Below are positions 9,548-18,481 of a DNA stretch of 64,000 bases, piece by piece (position 1 is the first letter of the stretch; every line of letters starts with the position of its first letter). Both the position numbers and the translations under genes were made by a program. The stretch comes from Methylobacterium marchantiae (GTDB lineage Bacteria; Pseudomonadota; Alphaproteobacteria; Rhizobiales; Beijerinckiaceae), in NCBI RefSeq assembly GCF_022179405.1, contig NZ_BPQT01000033.1:80507-144506 (forward strand), written 5' to 3'. The notes under the pieces are model-generated. The model was not told the origin of the DNA. It saw only the letters and a list, made by a program, of their open reading frames with translations, and did no database searches.

Positions 9548-10552
9548 TCAGAGCATGCTGGGCAGGATGCGGTCCGGAGGACGGTGCCCGTCCATGAAGG
9601 TCTTGATGTTGATGATGACCTTCTCGCCCATATCGGTCCGGCTCTCATGGGTGGCCGAGCCCATATGCGGCAGCAGGACGACCTTGCCGGACCGCGCCAG
9701 CTTGACGAGGCGCGGGCTCACGGCCGGCTCCTGCTCGAACACGTCGAGACCGGCCGCGGAGATCTCGCCCGCCTCGATCAGGCGCGCGAGGGCGGTCTCG
9801 TCGATCACTTCACCGCGAGCGGTGTTCACGACGATCGCCTCCGGCTTGAGCAGCTTGAGGCGGCGGGCCGAGAGCAGGTGGTAGGTCGCCGGCGTGTGCG
9901 GGCAATTGACCGAGACGATATCCACGCGCGCCAGCATCTGGTCGAGGGATTCCCAGTAGGTCGCGTCGAGTTCGCGCTCGATCTGAGCGGGCACCTTGCG
10001 TCGGTTGTGATAGTGGATCTGCAGCCCGAACGCCTTGGCGCGGCGAGCCAAAGCCTGGCCGATCCGGCCCATGCCGACGATGCCGAGGCGCTTGCCGGTG
10101 ATCCGGCGGCCGAGCATCCAGGTCGGCGACCAGCCCGCATCCCAATTGTCGTCCGGGATGATCCGCGCGCCCTCGGTGACGCGGCGCGCCACGGCGAGGA
10201 TCAGGGCCATGGTCATGTCGGCGGTGTCCTCGGTGAGGACGCCGGGCGTGTTGGTGACGGTGATGCCGCGCTCCAGCGCGACGGCGACATCGATATGGTC
10301 GACGCCGTTGCCGAAATTCGCGATCAGTCGCAGGTTCGGCCCCGCCTGGGCGAGGAGGCCGGAATCGATCTCGTCGGTGACGGTGGGGACGAGCACGTCG
10401 GCCTCGCGCAACGCGGAGGCCAGCGCCTCGGAGCTCATCGGCTTGTCGTCGGGGTTGAGGCGGATATCGAACAACTCGCGCATGCGTGCCTCGACCACCT
10501 CCGGCAGGCGACGCGTGACCACTACGAGTGGCTTGCGCTTCAACGACGACAT
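9548..10552 (-). CDS. gyaR: D-2-hydroxyacid dehydrogenase (glyoxylate/hydroxypyruvate reductase, GyaR type)
   Basis: NAD(P)H-dependent D-2-hydroxyacid dehydrogenase of 334 residues, most like D-glycerate dehydrogenase/glyoxylate reductases that reduce glyoxylate to glycolate and hydroxypyruvate to D-glycerate. The Rossmann fingerprint GIVGMGRIGQA lies mid-protein; the catalytic Arg is in NTARGEVID, the Glu in LDVFEQEP and the His in LLPHMGSATHES. NFGNGVDHIDV is the family substrate-site motif. It could serve glyoxylate or serine-cycle metabolism; a serine-glyoxylate aminotransferase-like gene occurs at 42.6 kb but is not linked. Specificity within the family cannot be fixed from sequence alone. 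Confidence 0.88.
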   Translation of the reverse strand: MSSLKRKPLVVVTRRLPEVVEARMRELFDIRLNPDDKPMSSEALASALREADVLVPTVTDEIDSGLLAQAGPNLRLIANFGNGVDHIDVAVALERGITVTNTPGVLTEDTADMTMALILAVARRVTEGARIIPDDNWDAGWSPTWMLGRRITGKRLGIVGMGRIGQALARRAKAFGLQIHYHNRRKVPAQIERELDATYWESLDQMLARVDIVSVNCPHTPATYHLLSARRLKLLKPEAIVVNTARGEVIDETALARLIEAGEISAAGLDVFEQEPAVSPRLVKLARSGKVVLLPHMGSATHESRTDMGEKVIINIKTFMDGHRPPDRILPSML

Positions 10553-10871
10553 GCACCCTCCGCGAACGTTTCTGCTGCGCCGGTCATCGCCCGCGCATGG
10601 TTCCGATGGCCCGCCCGGCGCGGCATGTGACGCGAACGGGAGCCGCGGTTCGTGCCGAGGCTTGACCTGGTATTAACCACGCATCGGCCAGACAGGTCCC
10701 GTAGCTCCGACGCCTCGGCTGCCGGTTCCCGAGGCCTCTCTACCAGAGAGGGAACGGAACACAACGTGCCCCGCGCGCGATGCGCTCGAAGCAGCGTCCA
10801 CGCGGGCCGCGCGGACGAGGATGCACGACGCCGATCGTGGCGATGACGATCGCGAACCTTTGGGAAGATCG
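10553..10871. other. Divergent intergenic region
   Basis: About 320 bases between the divergent dehydrogenase and SH3-protein genes. A TTGACC element near 10664 could be part of a -35 box for the rightward gene, but no matching -10 box is clear. No convincing small gene is seen. Confidence 0.35.
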
Positions 10872-11465
10872 ATGACGCGCCTGCCTGCTCTCCCGCTCTT
10901 CACCGGCTTCGTGACGTGCCTCACGTCATGGCTCGCCGCGGCCCTCCTCGCGGTTTCGTCGGCGGCCCTGGCGGCACCGGCATCAGGTGCCGGCCCGGAG
11001 ACGGGCCTCGGGCCGGTGACAAAGCTTCCGCTGCCGCGCTACGCCAGCCTCAAGACCGACCGGGTCAACCTGCGCGAGGGTCCGTCCAAGGATCACAGGA
11101 CGCTCTGGGTGTTCCAGCGTGCTGGGCTACCGATCGAGATCGTCGCCGAGTTCGAAACATGGCGGCGCATCCGCGATTCCGAAGGCACGGAGGGCTGGGT
11201 CCTTCACTCGCTCCTGTCCGGCCGGCGCACCTCCATCGTCATGGCGGCCAAGGGGGGAGATGCCGCGATTCCGCTCCACGCGCGGGCGGATGACGGATCG
11301 GGCGTGGAGGCCAGGCTCCAGGCCGGCGTCATCGGCAACGTCAAGAGCTGCACCGGAAGCTGGTGCAGGGTGATCGTCGCGCTGCCGCAGAAGAGCGGCG
11401 ATGTCGATGGCTATATCCGCCAGGACCGGCTCTGGGGCGTCTATCCCAACGAGAAGATCGACTGA
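10872..11465 (+). CDS. Exported bacterial SH3-domain protein
   Basis: Protein of 197 residues with a probable signal peptide (MTRLPALPLFTGFV to about residue 35, Ala-rich cleavage region SSAALAAPAS). The mature part has two SH3-like modules: one around YASLKTDRVNLREGPSKDHRTLWVFQRAGLPIEIV with EGWVLHSLLSG, and a second degenerate one ending in VDGYIRQDRLWGVYPNEKID. The NLREGPS motif is typical of SH3_4/SH3_3 domains that bind peptidoglycan or act as periplasmic scaffolds. The ATG at 10872 is chosen because the signal peptide begins there; an upstream in-frame start adds only charged residues. Confidence 0.82.
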   Translation: MTRLPALPLFTGFVTCLTSWLAAALLAVSSAALAAPASGAGPETGLGPVTKLPLPRYASLKTDRVNLREGPSKDHRTLWVFQRAGLPIEIVAEFETWRRIRDSEGTEGWVLHSLLSGRRTSIVMAAKGGDAAIPLHARADDGSGVEARLQAGVIGNVKSCTGSWCRVIVALPQKSGDVDGYIRQDRLWGVYPNEKID

Positions 11466-11488
11466 GCGGGCCTGATACGCTGCCTAGG

Positions 11489-11514
11489 AAAAAGGCCCGG
11501 CGGAACCGGGCCTT
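11489..11514 (-). terminator. Rho-independent terminator of irr
   Basis: A nine-base-pair GC-rich inverted repeat (AAGGCCCGG / CCGGGCCTT) at 11492-11514 with a five-base loop. Read on the minus strand it is followed by a run of five T, so it terminates irr. On the plus strand no T-run follows, though it may still serve the convergent SH3-protein gene. Confidence 0.8.
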
Positions 11515-11544
11515 GCTCCATCCTTCGAGATGCGGGCGGGCGCT

Positions 11545-12066
11545 TCAGGAAGCGCGCGCACCATGCCGGCGGCGCAGGCGGACGATGACTTCGACGCCGG
11601 CGATCTCCATGCCCTCGGGCGCGTCGGGCAGCGAATCGACGGTGATGCCGCAATCGGGCATGTCCAGCACCTGTCCCTCGTCTTCGAGGAAGAAGTGGTG
11701 GTGCTCGCTCGGGTTGGTGTCGAAATAGGCCTTCGATCCATCGAGGGCCAGCTGGCGCAAGAGCCCGGCTTCGGTGAACTGATGGAGGGTGTTGTAGACG
11801 GTGGCGAGCGAGACCGGCACCTTGGCGCGCATGGCCTCGTCGTAGAGCATTTCCGCCGTCAGGTGGCGGTCGCCGCGTCCGAACAGCAGCCAGCCGAGGG
11901 AGAGCCTCTGGCGGGTGGGCCGGAGACCGGCGCGACGCAGGCGATCGCGCAGGTCGGACAAGGGGCAACCACGACGCCCCGCCACCGAGGCGGAATCGAC
12001 GGAAGCGCCACGTGCGTTCAGCATGGCCTGCAGCGGCAGCAAGTTGGACATCGGCGGTACTGACAT
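11545..12066 (-). CDS. irr: Irr iron response regulator (Fur superfamily)
   Basis: Fur-family regulator of 173 residues that in Rhizobiales represses or activates iron and haem genes and is degraded or inactivated when haem is present. A Cys-Pro haem-regulatory-type motif (GCPLSDL, C34-P35) precedes the winged-helix domain GLRPTRQRLSLGWLLFGRGDRHLTAE. PVSLATVYNTLHQFTEAGLL is the recognition region and EHHHFFLE (His122-124) the metal/haem-linked triple-His. The start at 12066 (MSVPPM) is plausible; 12048 is an alternative. It is divergent from fabA, a gene order (irr next to fabA-fabB-fabI) familiar in this order of bacteria. Confidence 0.92.
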   Translation of the reverse strand: MSVPPMSNLLPLQAMLNARGASVDSASVAGRRGCPLSDLRDRLRRAGLRPTRQRLSLGWLLFGRGDRHLTAEMLYDEAMRAKVPVSLATVYNTLHQFTEAGLLRQLALDGSKAYFDTNPSEHHHFFLEDEGQVLDMPDCGITVDSLPDAPEGMEIAGVEVIVRLRRRHGARAS

Positions 12067-12354
12067 CTCGCGAACGAACAGAATACATCCAATACCGTAT
12101 ACGAACCGCCCCCCTTGTCGCAACCCAAGCGTCGTGATGAGCGGCTACGCATTGTGAACATGCGTCTTCTTTAAAGTCATTCTATTTCATTGAGATGAGA
12201 GGAGATGTTTTGAGGCGCTAAGCCGCTGTGTTAACGAAGCGCCGCTCGCGGGCTCGCACGGGCCGTGACCTTTGGGCGTCACGGTCGCTGCGGCGTTCCG
12301 GGGCGATGTCCGGCGTTCCGACTGCGCCCTCCACCAAGGACCGACACACCGATC

Positions 12355-12912
12355 ATGTCTTCCGAATCCGAATCGCACGTCCCCGCCGGTTCAGACCAGA
12401 CCGTTGCCCGCGCCTCCCATTACTCCCATGAGGAGTTGCTGGCCTGCGGCCGTGGCGAGCTGTTCGGCGCTGGCAACGCCCAGCTTCCCCTGCCTCCGAT
12501 GCTGATGTTCGACCGCATCACCTCGATCGGGACCGAGGGCGGCGCCTACGGCAAAGGTCACGTGCTGGCGGAGTTCGACGTGCGGCCGGACCTCTGGTTC
12601 TTCGGTTGTCATTTCAAGAACGATCCGGTGATGCCCGGCTGCCTCGGTCTCGACGCCTTGTGGCAGCTCGTCGGCTTCCATCTCGGCTGGCTCGGCGCTC
12701 CGGGCCGCGGCCGGGCGCTCGGGGTCGGCGAGGTCAAGTTCAGCGATCAGGTCCTCCCGACCGTCAGCAAGGTCGTCTACGGCATCGACATCAAGCGCGT
12801 CCGCCAGGGCAAGCTCGTCCTCGGCATCGCCGATGGCTGGCTGGAAGCGGACGGCGCCAGAATCTACGATGCCAAGGACCTGCGGGTCGCCCTGTTCCAG
12901 GCCCAAAGCTAG
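12355..12912 (+). CDS. fabA: 3-hydroxydecanoyl-ACP dehydratase/isomerase FabA
   Basis: Bifunctional dehydratase/isomerase of type II fatty-acid synthesis (185 residues), which introduces the cis double bond at the C10 stage. The hot-dog fold core carries the catalytic His86 in [12 protein letters not shown] and Asp100 in [20 protein letters not shown] and the C-terminal [21 protein letters not shown] are typical. The ATG at 12355 gives a length near the family norm, with a slightly extended N-terminus (about 15 residues). It is the first gene of fabA-fabB-fabI; about 290 bases with irr's divergent promoter lie upstream. Confidence 0.96.
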   Translation: MSSESESHVPAGSDQTVARASHYSHEELLACGRGELFGAGNAQLPLPPMLMFDRITSIGTEGGAYGKGHVLAEFDVRPDLWFFGCHFKNDPVMPGCLGLDALWQLVGFHLGWLGAPGRGRALGVGEVKFSDQVLPTVSKVVYGIDIKRVRQGKLVLGIADGWLEADGARIYDAKDLRVALFQAQS

Positions 12913-13032
12913 CCACTTCGGCGAAGGCATCTCGGAAGCCACCGGCATTCCGGTGGTTGAGATTGCCTCGACATCGTCCTACCTGACAGGCGTCGGCGCG
13001 ATCGCGCTTCGGCGAAAGAGAAGAGCGTTTCC

Positions 13033-14259
13033 ATGCGGCGTGTCGTCATCACCGGGATGGGTATCGTCTCGTCCATCGGCAACAACACCCAGGAAGTCCT
13101 CGCCTCCTTGCGCGAGGCGAAATCCGGCATCGGCCATTCGGCCTCCTATGCAGAACACGGTTTCCGCAGTCAGGTCGAGGGACGTCCGAGCCTCGATCCC
13201 GAGGGTGTCGTCGACCGACGCGCCATGCGTTTCCATGGCGGGGGCACCGCCTGGAATCATATCGCCATGGATCAGGCGATCCGCGATGCCGGTCTCGAGG
13301 CCGGCGACGTCTCGAACGACCGCACCGGGATCATCATGGGATCCGGCGGCCCCTCGACGAAATCCATCGTCGAATCAGCGAACATCGCTCTTGAGAAGGG
13401 CCCCAAGCGCGTCGGCCCCTTCGCGGTGCCCAAGGCCATGTCCTCGACCGCGTCGGCGACGCTGGCGACATGGTTCAAGATCAAGGGCGTGAACTATTCG
13501 ATCTCCTCGGCCTGCGCGACCTCCAACCATTGCATCGGCAATGCGGCGGAAGTCATCCAGGGCGGACGCCAGGACATCATCTTCGCCGGCGGTTGCGAGG
13601 ATCTCGACTGGACGCTCTCGGTCCTGTTCGACGCGATGGGTGCCATGTCCTCGCGCTACAACGATACGCCCGCCCGCGCCTCGCGTGCCTACGACCTCAA
13701 CCGCGACGGGTTCGTGATCGCCGGCGGCGCCGGCGTCCTCGTGCTCGAGGAATTGGAGCACGCCAAGGCGCGCGGTGCCCGGATCTACGGCGAGATCGCC
13801 GGCTACGGTGCCACCTCCGACGGCCACGACATGGTCGCTCCCTCCGGCGAAGGTGCGGTGCGCTGCATGCGCCAGGCGATCGAAGGGCTGAAGGGCGCCA
13901 GGATCGACTACATCAACCCGCATGCTACCGCGACGCCAGTGGGCGACCTCAAGGAGATCGAGGCGATCCGCGAGGTCTTCGGCCGCGGCGACGATTGCCC
14001 GCCGATCTCGGGCACGAAGTCGCTGACCGGCCATTCCCTCGGGGCGACCGGCGTGCAGGAGGCGATCTACTCGCTCCTGATGATGCAGAACGGCTTCATC
14101 TGCGAGAGCGCGCATATCGACGAGCTCGACCCGGCCTTCGCCGACATGCCGATCCTGCGGCAGCGCCGCGACAATGCCACACTAGGCCATGTCCTGTCGA
14201 ACTCGTTCGGTTTCGGTGGAACCAACGCGACGCTGGTTCTGAAGCACATCGACGCCTGA
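13033..14259 (+). CDS. fabB: Beta-ketoacyl-ACP synthase I FabB
   Basis: Condensing enzyme of 408 residues that elongates cis-3-decenoyl-ACP made by FabA. The catalytic triad is Cys161 in [12 protein letters not shown], His near 297 in [11 protein letters not shown] and His near 336 in [24 protein letters not shown] is the C-terminal glycine-rich motif. It follows fabA by 120 bases on the same strand. Length and motifs are ordinary for FabB. Confidence 0.96.
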   Translation: MRRVVITGMGIVSSIGNNTQEVLASLREAKSGIGHSASYAEHGFRSQVEGRPSLDPEGVVDRRAMRFHGGGTAWNHIAMDQAIRDAGLEAGDVSNDRTGIIMGSGGPSTKSIVESANIALEKGPKRVGPFAVPKAMSSTASATLATWFKIKGVNYSISSACATSNHCIGNAAEVIQGGRQDIIFAGGCEDLDWTLSVLFDAMGAMSSRYNDTPARASRAYDLNRDGFVIAGGAGVLVLEELEHAKARGARIYGEIAGYGATSDGHDMVAPSGEGAVRCMRQAIEGLKGARIDYINPHATATPVGDLKEIEAIREVFGRGDDCPPISGTKSLTGHSLGATGVQEAIYSLLMMQNGFICESAHIDELDPAFADMPILRQRRDNATLGHVLSNSFGFGGTNATLVLKHIDA

Positions 14260-14370
14260 ACGGCCACGCTCGCCGACCTGTACTTCGGCCATACTGGCGT
14301 GCCGTCGGCCTTTTTCCCGGAACCGCGGATTCAACCTCGCGTTTCGTGGAGAGAAGCCGGCGAGGATGCG

Positions 14371-14493
14371 ATGGTGACGATCCTGATTTCCCTGGGCGCG
14401 ATCGGCGGCGTCGGTGTTGCGGCCACCGCCTGCATCTATGCCAAACAATCTCTCGTCGACTCGGCCCTCGACGAGACGCGCGGCTACTTCTGA
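14371..14493 (+). CDS. Possible small single-span membrane protein
   Basis: A 40-codon frame between fabB and fabI: MVTILISLGAIGGVGVAATA followed by CIYAKQSLVDSALDETRGYF. It has one predicted membrane span (about residues 2-22) and a short charged tail. A GAGG sequence lies a few bases before the ATG and the frame uses GC-rich codons like its neighbours. It has no recognised family. It could equally be non-coding leader sequence of fabI; position and the RBS are the only support. Confidence 0.35.
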   Translation: MVTILISLGAIGGVGVAATACIYAKQSLVDSALDETRGYF

Positions 14494-14526
14494 CCATCTC
14501 TGGCGACCGACCTGCTAGCCAAGCTT

Positions 14527-14575
14527 GGACGTCCATCTTTCGTCCATCTTCCCGGCCCGATTGGACAGTCTGTCC
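14527..14575 (+). promoter_or_regulatory. Candidate operator cluster upstream of fabI
   Basis: Three symmetric or repeated elements lie close together: the palindrome GGACGTCC at 14527-14534, a direct repeat CGTCCATCTT at 14530-14539 and 14541-14550 (11-base period), and the palindrome GGACAGTCTGTCC at 14563-14575. They sit 55-120 bases before the fabI start. This looks like a regulator-binding region; the regulator is unknown. Confidence 0.35.
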
Positions 14576-14647
14576 GCGCCCGCGCTAAGCGTCTTCACAA
14601 CAGCCGGAATTGTCCGAGACTTCGGCGAGATGGACGCGGGGAAACGC

Positions 14648-15475
14648 ATGACGGGTTTGATGGCAGGCAAGCGCGGCCTGATCCTGGGTGTCGCCAACGA
14701 TCACTCCATTGCCTGGGGCATCGCCAAAAGCCTTCGTGCCCATGGTGCGGAACTGGCCTTCACCTATCAGGGCGAGGCCCTGGGCCGCCGCGTCAAGCCG
14801 CTCGCCGCCTCGCTCGGATCCGACGTCGTCATCCCCTGTGACGTGGAAGACATCGCCAGCGTCGACGCCCTGTTCGCGACCCTGGACGAGCGTTTCACGG
14901 ACGGGATCGATTTCGTCGTCCACGCCATCGGGTTCTCGGACAAGGCACAGCTCAAGGGCCGCTACGTCGATGTGACCAGCCGGGAGAATTTCTCGCGGAC
15001 CATGGTGATCTCGTGCTTCTCCTTCACCGAGATCGCGCAGCGCGCGGCCAAGCGCATGCGCAACGGCGGTTCGATGCTGACGCTGACCTATGGCGGCTCG
15101 ACTCGGATCATGCCGAACTACAACGTCATGGGTGTCGCCAAGGCGGCGCTCGAAGCGTCCGTGCGCTACCTCGCCGGCGATCTCGGCCCGGAGGGAATCC
15201 GCGTGAACGCCCTCTCGGCCGGCCCAATGCGGACCCTGGCCGGCGCCGGCATCGCCGATGCCCGGCTGATGTTCAACCACCAGCGGGCGCACGCCCCCCT
15301 GCGCCGCACCGTGACCCTCGAAGAGGTGGGCGGCTCGGCGGTCTACCTGCTCTCAGACCTGTCCGGCGGCGTCACCGGCGAAGTCCATTTCGTCGATTCC
15401 GGCTACAACATCATCTCGATGCCGCGGCCGGACGTGCTCCAGGCACAGGACGAGGCCGGCGTCGCCGATACCTGA
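14648..15475 (+). CDS. fabI: Enoyl-ACP reductase FabI (NADH)
   Basis: Enoyl-[acyl carrier protein] reductase of 275 residues that completes each elongation cycle. The short-chain dehydrogenase fold starts with KRGLILGVANDHSIAWGIAK (FabI-specific nucleotide-binding motif). The active site YNVMGVAKAALE has Tyr near 158 and Lys near 165, and the C-terminus SGGVTGEVHFVDSGYNI is characteristic. Starts at 14648 (MTGLMAGKRG) or 14630 (MDAGKRM) are both possible; the former fits the family length. It ends 13 bases from the convergent HD-GYP gene. Confidence 0.95.
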   Translation: MTGLMAGKRGLILGVANDHSIAWGIAKSLRAHGAELAFTYQGEALGRRVKPLAASLGSDVVIPCDVEDIASVDALFATLDERFTDGIDFVVHAIGFSDKAQLKGRYVDVTSRENFSRTMVISCFSFTEIAQRAAKRMRNGGSMLTLTYGGSTRIMPNYNVMGVAKAALEASVRYLAGDLGPEGIRVNALSAGPMRTLAGAGIADARLMFNHQRAHAPLRRTVTLEEVGGSAVYLLSDLSGGVTGEVHFVDSGYNIISMPRPDVLQAQDEAGVADT

Positions 15476-15488
15476 TCCCGCGAAGGTT

Positions 15489-16556
15489 TCAGGCTGCCCG
15501 CTCGGGCGGGCCGGACTCGACGAGCCCGAGAATGTCGTCCCAGCGCGACAGGAAGGCGGCGACGCAGGCCGGATCGAAATGCGTGCCGGCATGCTCCTCG
15601 AGGTGCCGGCGCGCGGCTTCGGGCGTCCAGGCCTTCTTGTAGACCCGCTCGGAGATCAGGGCATCGAACACGTCGGCAACGGCGACGATGCGTCCGGCGA
15701 GGGGGATCTGCGTCGTGCTGAGGCCCTGCGGATACCCGCCGCCATCCCAACGCTCGTGATGGGTCAGGGCGATATCGGAGGCGAGGCGCAGCAGGTGCGA
15801 TGGACTGTCGTGGAGCACGTGGTAGCCGCGAACCGCATGCAGCTTCATCTCCTCGCGCTCGCTTTCGCTCAGGGGGCCCGGCTTCATCAGGATGCTGTCG
15901 GGAATGCTGATCTTGCCGATATCGTGCATCGTCGAGGCGAGGGCGATATCGTTGGCATCGGCCTCCGACAGACCGAGCCCCTCGGCGATGGCGATGGCGC
16001 ACCCCGCGACCCGCGTCAGGTGATCCCCCGCCTGATCGTCACGAAACTCGGCGGCCAGCATCAGACGGCGGATGATCTCGCGCTCCCTGAGGGCCGCATC
16101 CACACCGGCGCGGTCGGTCTCCGGATCCATCCCGTCCGATTGTCGATCGACGCGTTGCCGCGCCAGAGCGAGTTCGACGAGGTTGCGCACCCGGATCTGC
16201 AGATCGAGGGGATCGAGGGGATCGATCATGACGTCGGTGGCGCCCGCCTCGATGGATGCCGGACGCAGGGCGGCGGAGGGGCCGAGGACGAGAATCGCCG
16301 TGCGGGCATGACGGGGGTGGCTGCGTAGGGCGCGGATCGCCGTGAGCGCGTCGATCCCGTCATCCGGCGCATGCATGACGATGATGAGGTCCGCCGGCTT
16401 GAAGAGCTCGTCGCTCGCCGCGGCCTGCGCCCCGGTGACCAGCCGGATGGCGCAATCGAGCCCCCTCAGGTTCAGGACGAGACGGGCCGGCGTCGCGTTA
16501 CAGACGATAGCGACGAGAGCCGAGGCGAGTTCTGCGGATACGGGCGCGGCGGGCAT
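15489..16556 (-). CDS. HD-GYP phosphodiesterase with pseudo-receiver domain
   Basis: Cyclic-di-GMP phosphodiesterase-type protein of 355 residues. The N-terminal half (about 10-130) has the fold pattern of a response-regulator receiver, but the phospho-acceptor Asp position in ADLIIVMHAPDDG is Met61, so it is probably not phosphorylated. The C-terminal HD-GYP domain is intact: HD at 211-212 (STMHDIGKI), THHERWDGGGYPQG with H266-H267 and GYP at 274-276, then GRIVAVADVFDAL. It is likely an active or at least metal-binding phosphodiesterase whose input is not classical phosphorylation. It is convergent with fabI and monocistronic. Confidence 0.87.
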   Translation of the reverse strand: MPAAPVSAELASALVAIVCNATPARLVLNLRGLDCAIRLVTGAQAAASDELFKPADLIIVMHAPDDGIDALTAIRALRSHPRHARTAILVLGPSAALRPASIEAGATDVMIDPLDPLDLQIRVRNLVELALARQRVDRQSDGMDPETDRAGVDAALREREIIRRLMLAAEFRDDQAGDHLTRVAGCAIAIAEGLGLSEADANDIALASTMHDIGKISIPDSILMKPGPLSESEREEMKLHAVRGYHVLHDSPSHLLRLASDIALTHHERWDGGGYPQGLSTTQIPLAGRIVAVADVFDALISERVYKKAWTPEAARRHLEEHAGTHFDPACVAAFLSRWDDILGLVESGPPERAA

Positions 16557-16753
16557 CGGGACGCGGTCTCTCCGGACATCGCAAAGCCGCCGGGGCTTCC
16601 GGACGATCCGGAAGGCGGCGAAGCACGCAAGCTAGACCGTGAAAGCAAGGAGTTCCATCGCCCGCGCGCCCGGCACGGTGTCCATCAAGCGAAATCGAGG
16701 CCGTACACCCGGTCTGATGCCGCTTCAGGCCATCAGCTCCCCCGGATTCGGGC

Positions 16754-17275
16754 CTAGCGTCGGCCGGTCGAGCCGAAACCGCCCTGCCCGCGTCCCGACT
16801 GCGGAGCCGGCTCCTCGGGATCGAGGGCGTCGACGATGGTGAAGGCGGGCCGCGTCACCCGGGTGAAGACGAGTTGCGCGATCCTGTCGCCGGGGCGGAT
16901 TTCTATCGTGGCCGCCGGGTCCGCATTTCGGTTCCAGGCCGAGATCATGAGCGGCCCCTCGTAATCCGCATCGATGACACCGACGCCGTTTCCCAGGACG
17001 AGGCCGTCGCGATGCCCGAGTCCGGAACGCGGGAAGATAAGGCCGCACCAGTCCGGATCGCCGATCAGCACGCTGAACCCCGCCGGGATCAGGATGGCGG
17101 GGGCCTGGGCCTTCAGGATCAGAGGCTCGTCGAGGCAGGCATGGAGATCCAGGCCCGCCGCCGCCGCGGACCCCCAGCGCGGGAAGCCCCATTCCCTCAA
17201 CCGCGGATCGCGGATGCGAAGGTCGATTTCGGGGGCGTCGATCCTTGGAGAGTCGACCTCGGGCCCCGCGCTCAC
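16754..17275 (-). CDS. dut: Deoxyuridine 5'-triphosphate nucleotidohydrolase
   Basis: dUTPase of 173 residues that hydrolyses dUTP to dUMP, protecting DNA from uracil. All five trimeric dUTPase motifs are present: GSAAAAGLDLHA (I), PRSGLGHRDGL (II), GNGVGVIDADYEG with the catalytic Asp102 (III), GDRIAQLVF (IV) and the C-terminal GRGQGGFGSTG P-loop-like arm (V). The start is a GTG at 17275 whose GTGA overlaps the stop of the upstream CitE-like gene, indicating translational coupling. The N-terminus is about 20 residues longer than the minimal enzyme. Confidence 0.93.
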   Translation of the reverse strand: MSAGPEVDSPRIDAPEIDLRIRDPRLREWGFPRWGSAAAAGLDLHACLDEPLILKAQAPAILIPAGFSVLIGDPDWCGLIFPRSGLGHRDGLVLGNGVGVIDADYEGPLMISAWNRNADPAATIEIRPGDRIAQLVFTRVTRPAFTIVDALDPEEPAPQSGRGQGGFGSTGRR

Positions 17276-18159
17276 GCCGACCGTGCCGCAATGGCATCGG
17301 CGAGCGCGACGATCCGGGACGCCTCCACCGCATGAAGCCGTTCGATCATCCGGCCTCGGAAGGCGATGGCACCGCGGGACCGGTTCTCCGGCTCGGTGAA
17401 GACGGCGATGATCGCCCGCGCCTCCTCGATCTCCGCCTCGGAGGGGCCGAAGAGTTCGTTGGCGGTGGCGATCTGGCCCGGATGGATCAGCATCTTGCCG
17501 TCGAAGCCGCTGTCGCGGCCCTGTTCGCACTCGGCCCTGAAGCCGCTCTCGTCGCGGAAGGCGTTGTAGATGCCGTCGATCACGTCGATCTCGTAGGCAC
17601 GGGCGGCCATCACCACGTTCATCAGCCAGGGCATCAGGGCGGGGCGCCCGGGCACTCCGAGACGGACCCGGCTGGTCTTGGCGAGATCGTTCGGTCCGAC
17701 CAGGAGGCACGCCAGGCGGGTGTCCACATCGCGGGCGGCACTGGCGATCTCGGCGATATGGAGGATCGCGAGCGGCGTCTCGATCATCGCCCAGACGCGG
17801 GTATGGTCAGGCGCGCCGAGCCGGCGCAGCCGCGAGCCGACCGAGACCAGGGCATCGGGGCCGGAGACCTTGGGGATCACGATCGCGTCCGGCCCCGCCG
17901 GTGCGATGCCGGCGAGATCGGCCTCGCCCCACGGAGTATCGAGGCCGTTGATGCGGACGACGACCTCGCGTCGTCCGTAGGGGCGAGACGCTACCATCGC
18001 GGCGACGGCTTCCCGCCCCTCCGCCTTCATGTCCGGCGCGACGCCGTCCTCGAGGTCGATCATCACCACGTCGTTGGGCAGGCCGCGCGCCTTCTCCAGC
18101 ACCCGTGGATTCGAGCCGGGCATGGCGAGAACGCTGCGACGCGGACGGATCTCTGTCAT
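17272..18159 (-). CDS. CitE/HpcH-type CoA-ester lyase
   Basis: TIM-barrel lyase of 295 residues of the HpcH/HpaI aldolase, citrate lyase beta-subunit superfamily. Typical motifs are RSVLAMPGSNPRVLEKA at the N-terminus, DVVMIDLEDGVAPDMK with metal-binding acidic residues, REVVVRINGLDTPWG, VWAMIETPLAILH with the metal-binding Glu, and GFDGKMLIHPGQIATAN near the C-terminus. Family members act on malyl-CoA, methylmalyl-CoA or citramalyl-CoA, or as (S)-malyl-CoA thioesterases; the substrate here cannot be told. The ATG at 18159 (MTEIRPRR) is chosen over an upstream extension. The gene overlaps dut by four bases. Confidence 0.86.
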   Translation of the reverse strand: MTEIRPRRSVLAMPGSNPRVLEKARGLPNDVVMIDLEDGVAPDMKAEGREAVAAMVASRPYGRREVVVRINGLDTPWGEADLAGIAPAGPDAIVIPKVSGPDALVSVGSRLRRLGAPDHTRVWAMIETPLAILHIAEIASAARDVDTRLACLLVGPNDLAKTSRVRLGVPGRPALMPWLMNVVMAARAYEIDVIDGIYNAFRDESGFRAECEQGRDSGFDGKMLIHPGQIATANELFGPSEAEIEEARAIIAVFTEPENRSRGAIAFRGRMIERLHAVEASRIVALADAIAARSA

Positions 18160-18265
18160 GACGCGCCGGTCTCCCTGAAGCCGTGGCTTCGTGCACCTTC
18201 CGGCCGGCGATACTGCCACCCCCCTTTCGTTTCAAGCTCCGACCGCCGGCACCATGGCAGCAGCG

Positions 18266-18481
18266 TCAGCGTTCGGGTGCCGCGCAGATTTCGTGCAGGC
18301 CGGTCCGGTCGCGAAACCAGAAGACCCGCTTGAACGGATTTGCACCCGATTCCGGATAGGACGACGCCAGTCTTCGCGCGAGAAGCACGGCCTCAGTTCG
18401 AGTCTGGATCGCATGAGCGAGAGTCTTCCACGAAGTTTCGCTACCCTCGACGATTTTCCTCACGTAGATCGAATGCGTCAT
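18266..18481 (-). CDS. Small hypothetical protein
   Basis: A 71-residue protein beginning MTHSIYVRKIVEGSETSWKT and ending RDRTGLHEICAAPER. A good ribosome-binding site (CGGAGG six bases before the ATG at 18481) decides the start; the longer upstream frame lacks one. The content is soluble, basic and predicted alpha/beta, with no recognised family. It is located alone upstream of the CitE-like gene on the same strand. Confidence 0.6.
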   Translation of the reverse strand: MTHSIYVRKIVEGSETSWKTLAHAIQTRTEAVLLARRLASSYPESGANPFKRVFWFRDRTGLHEICAAPER

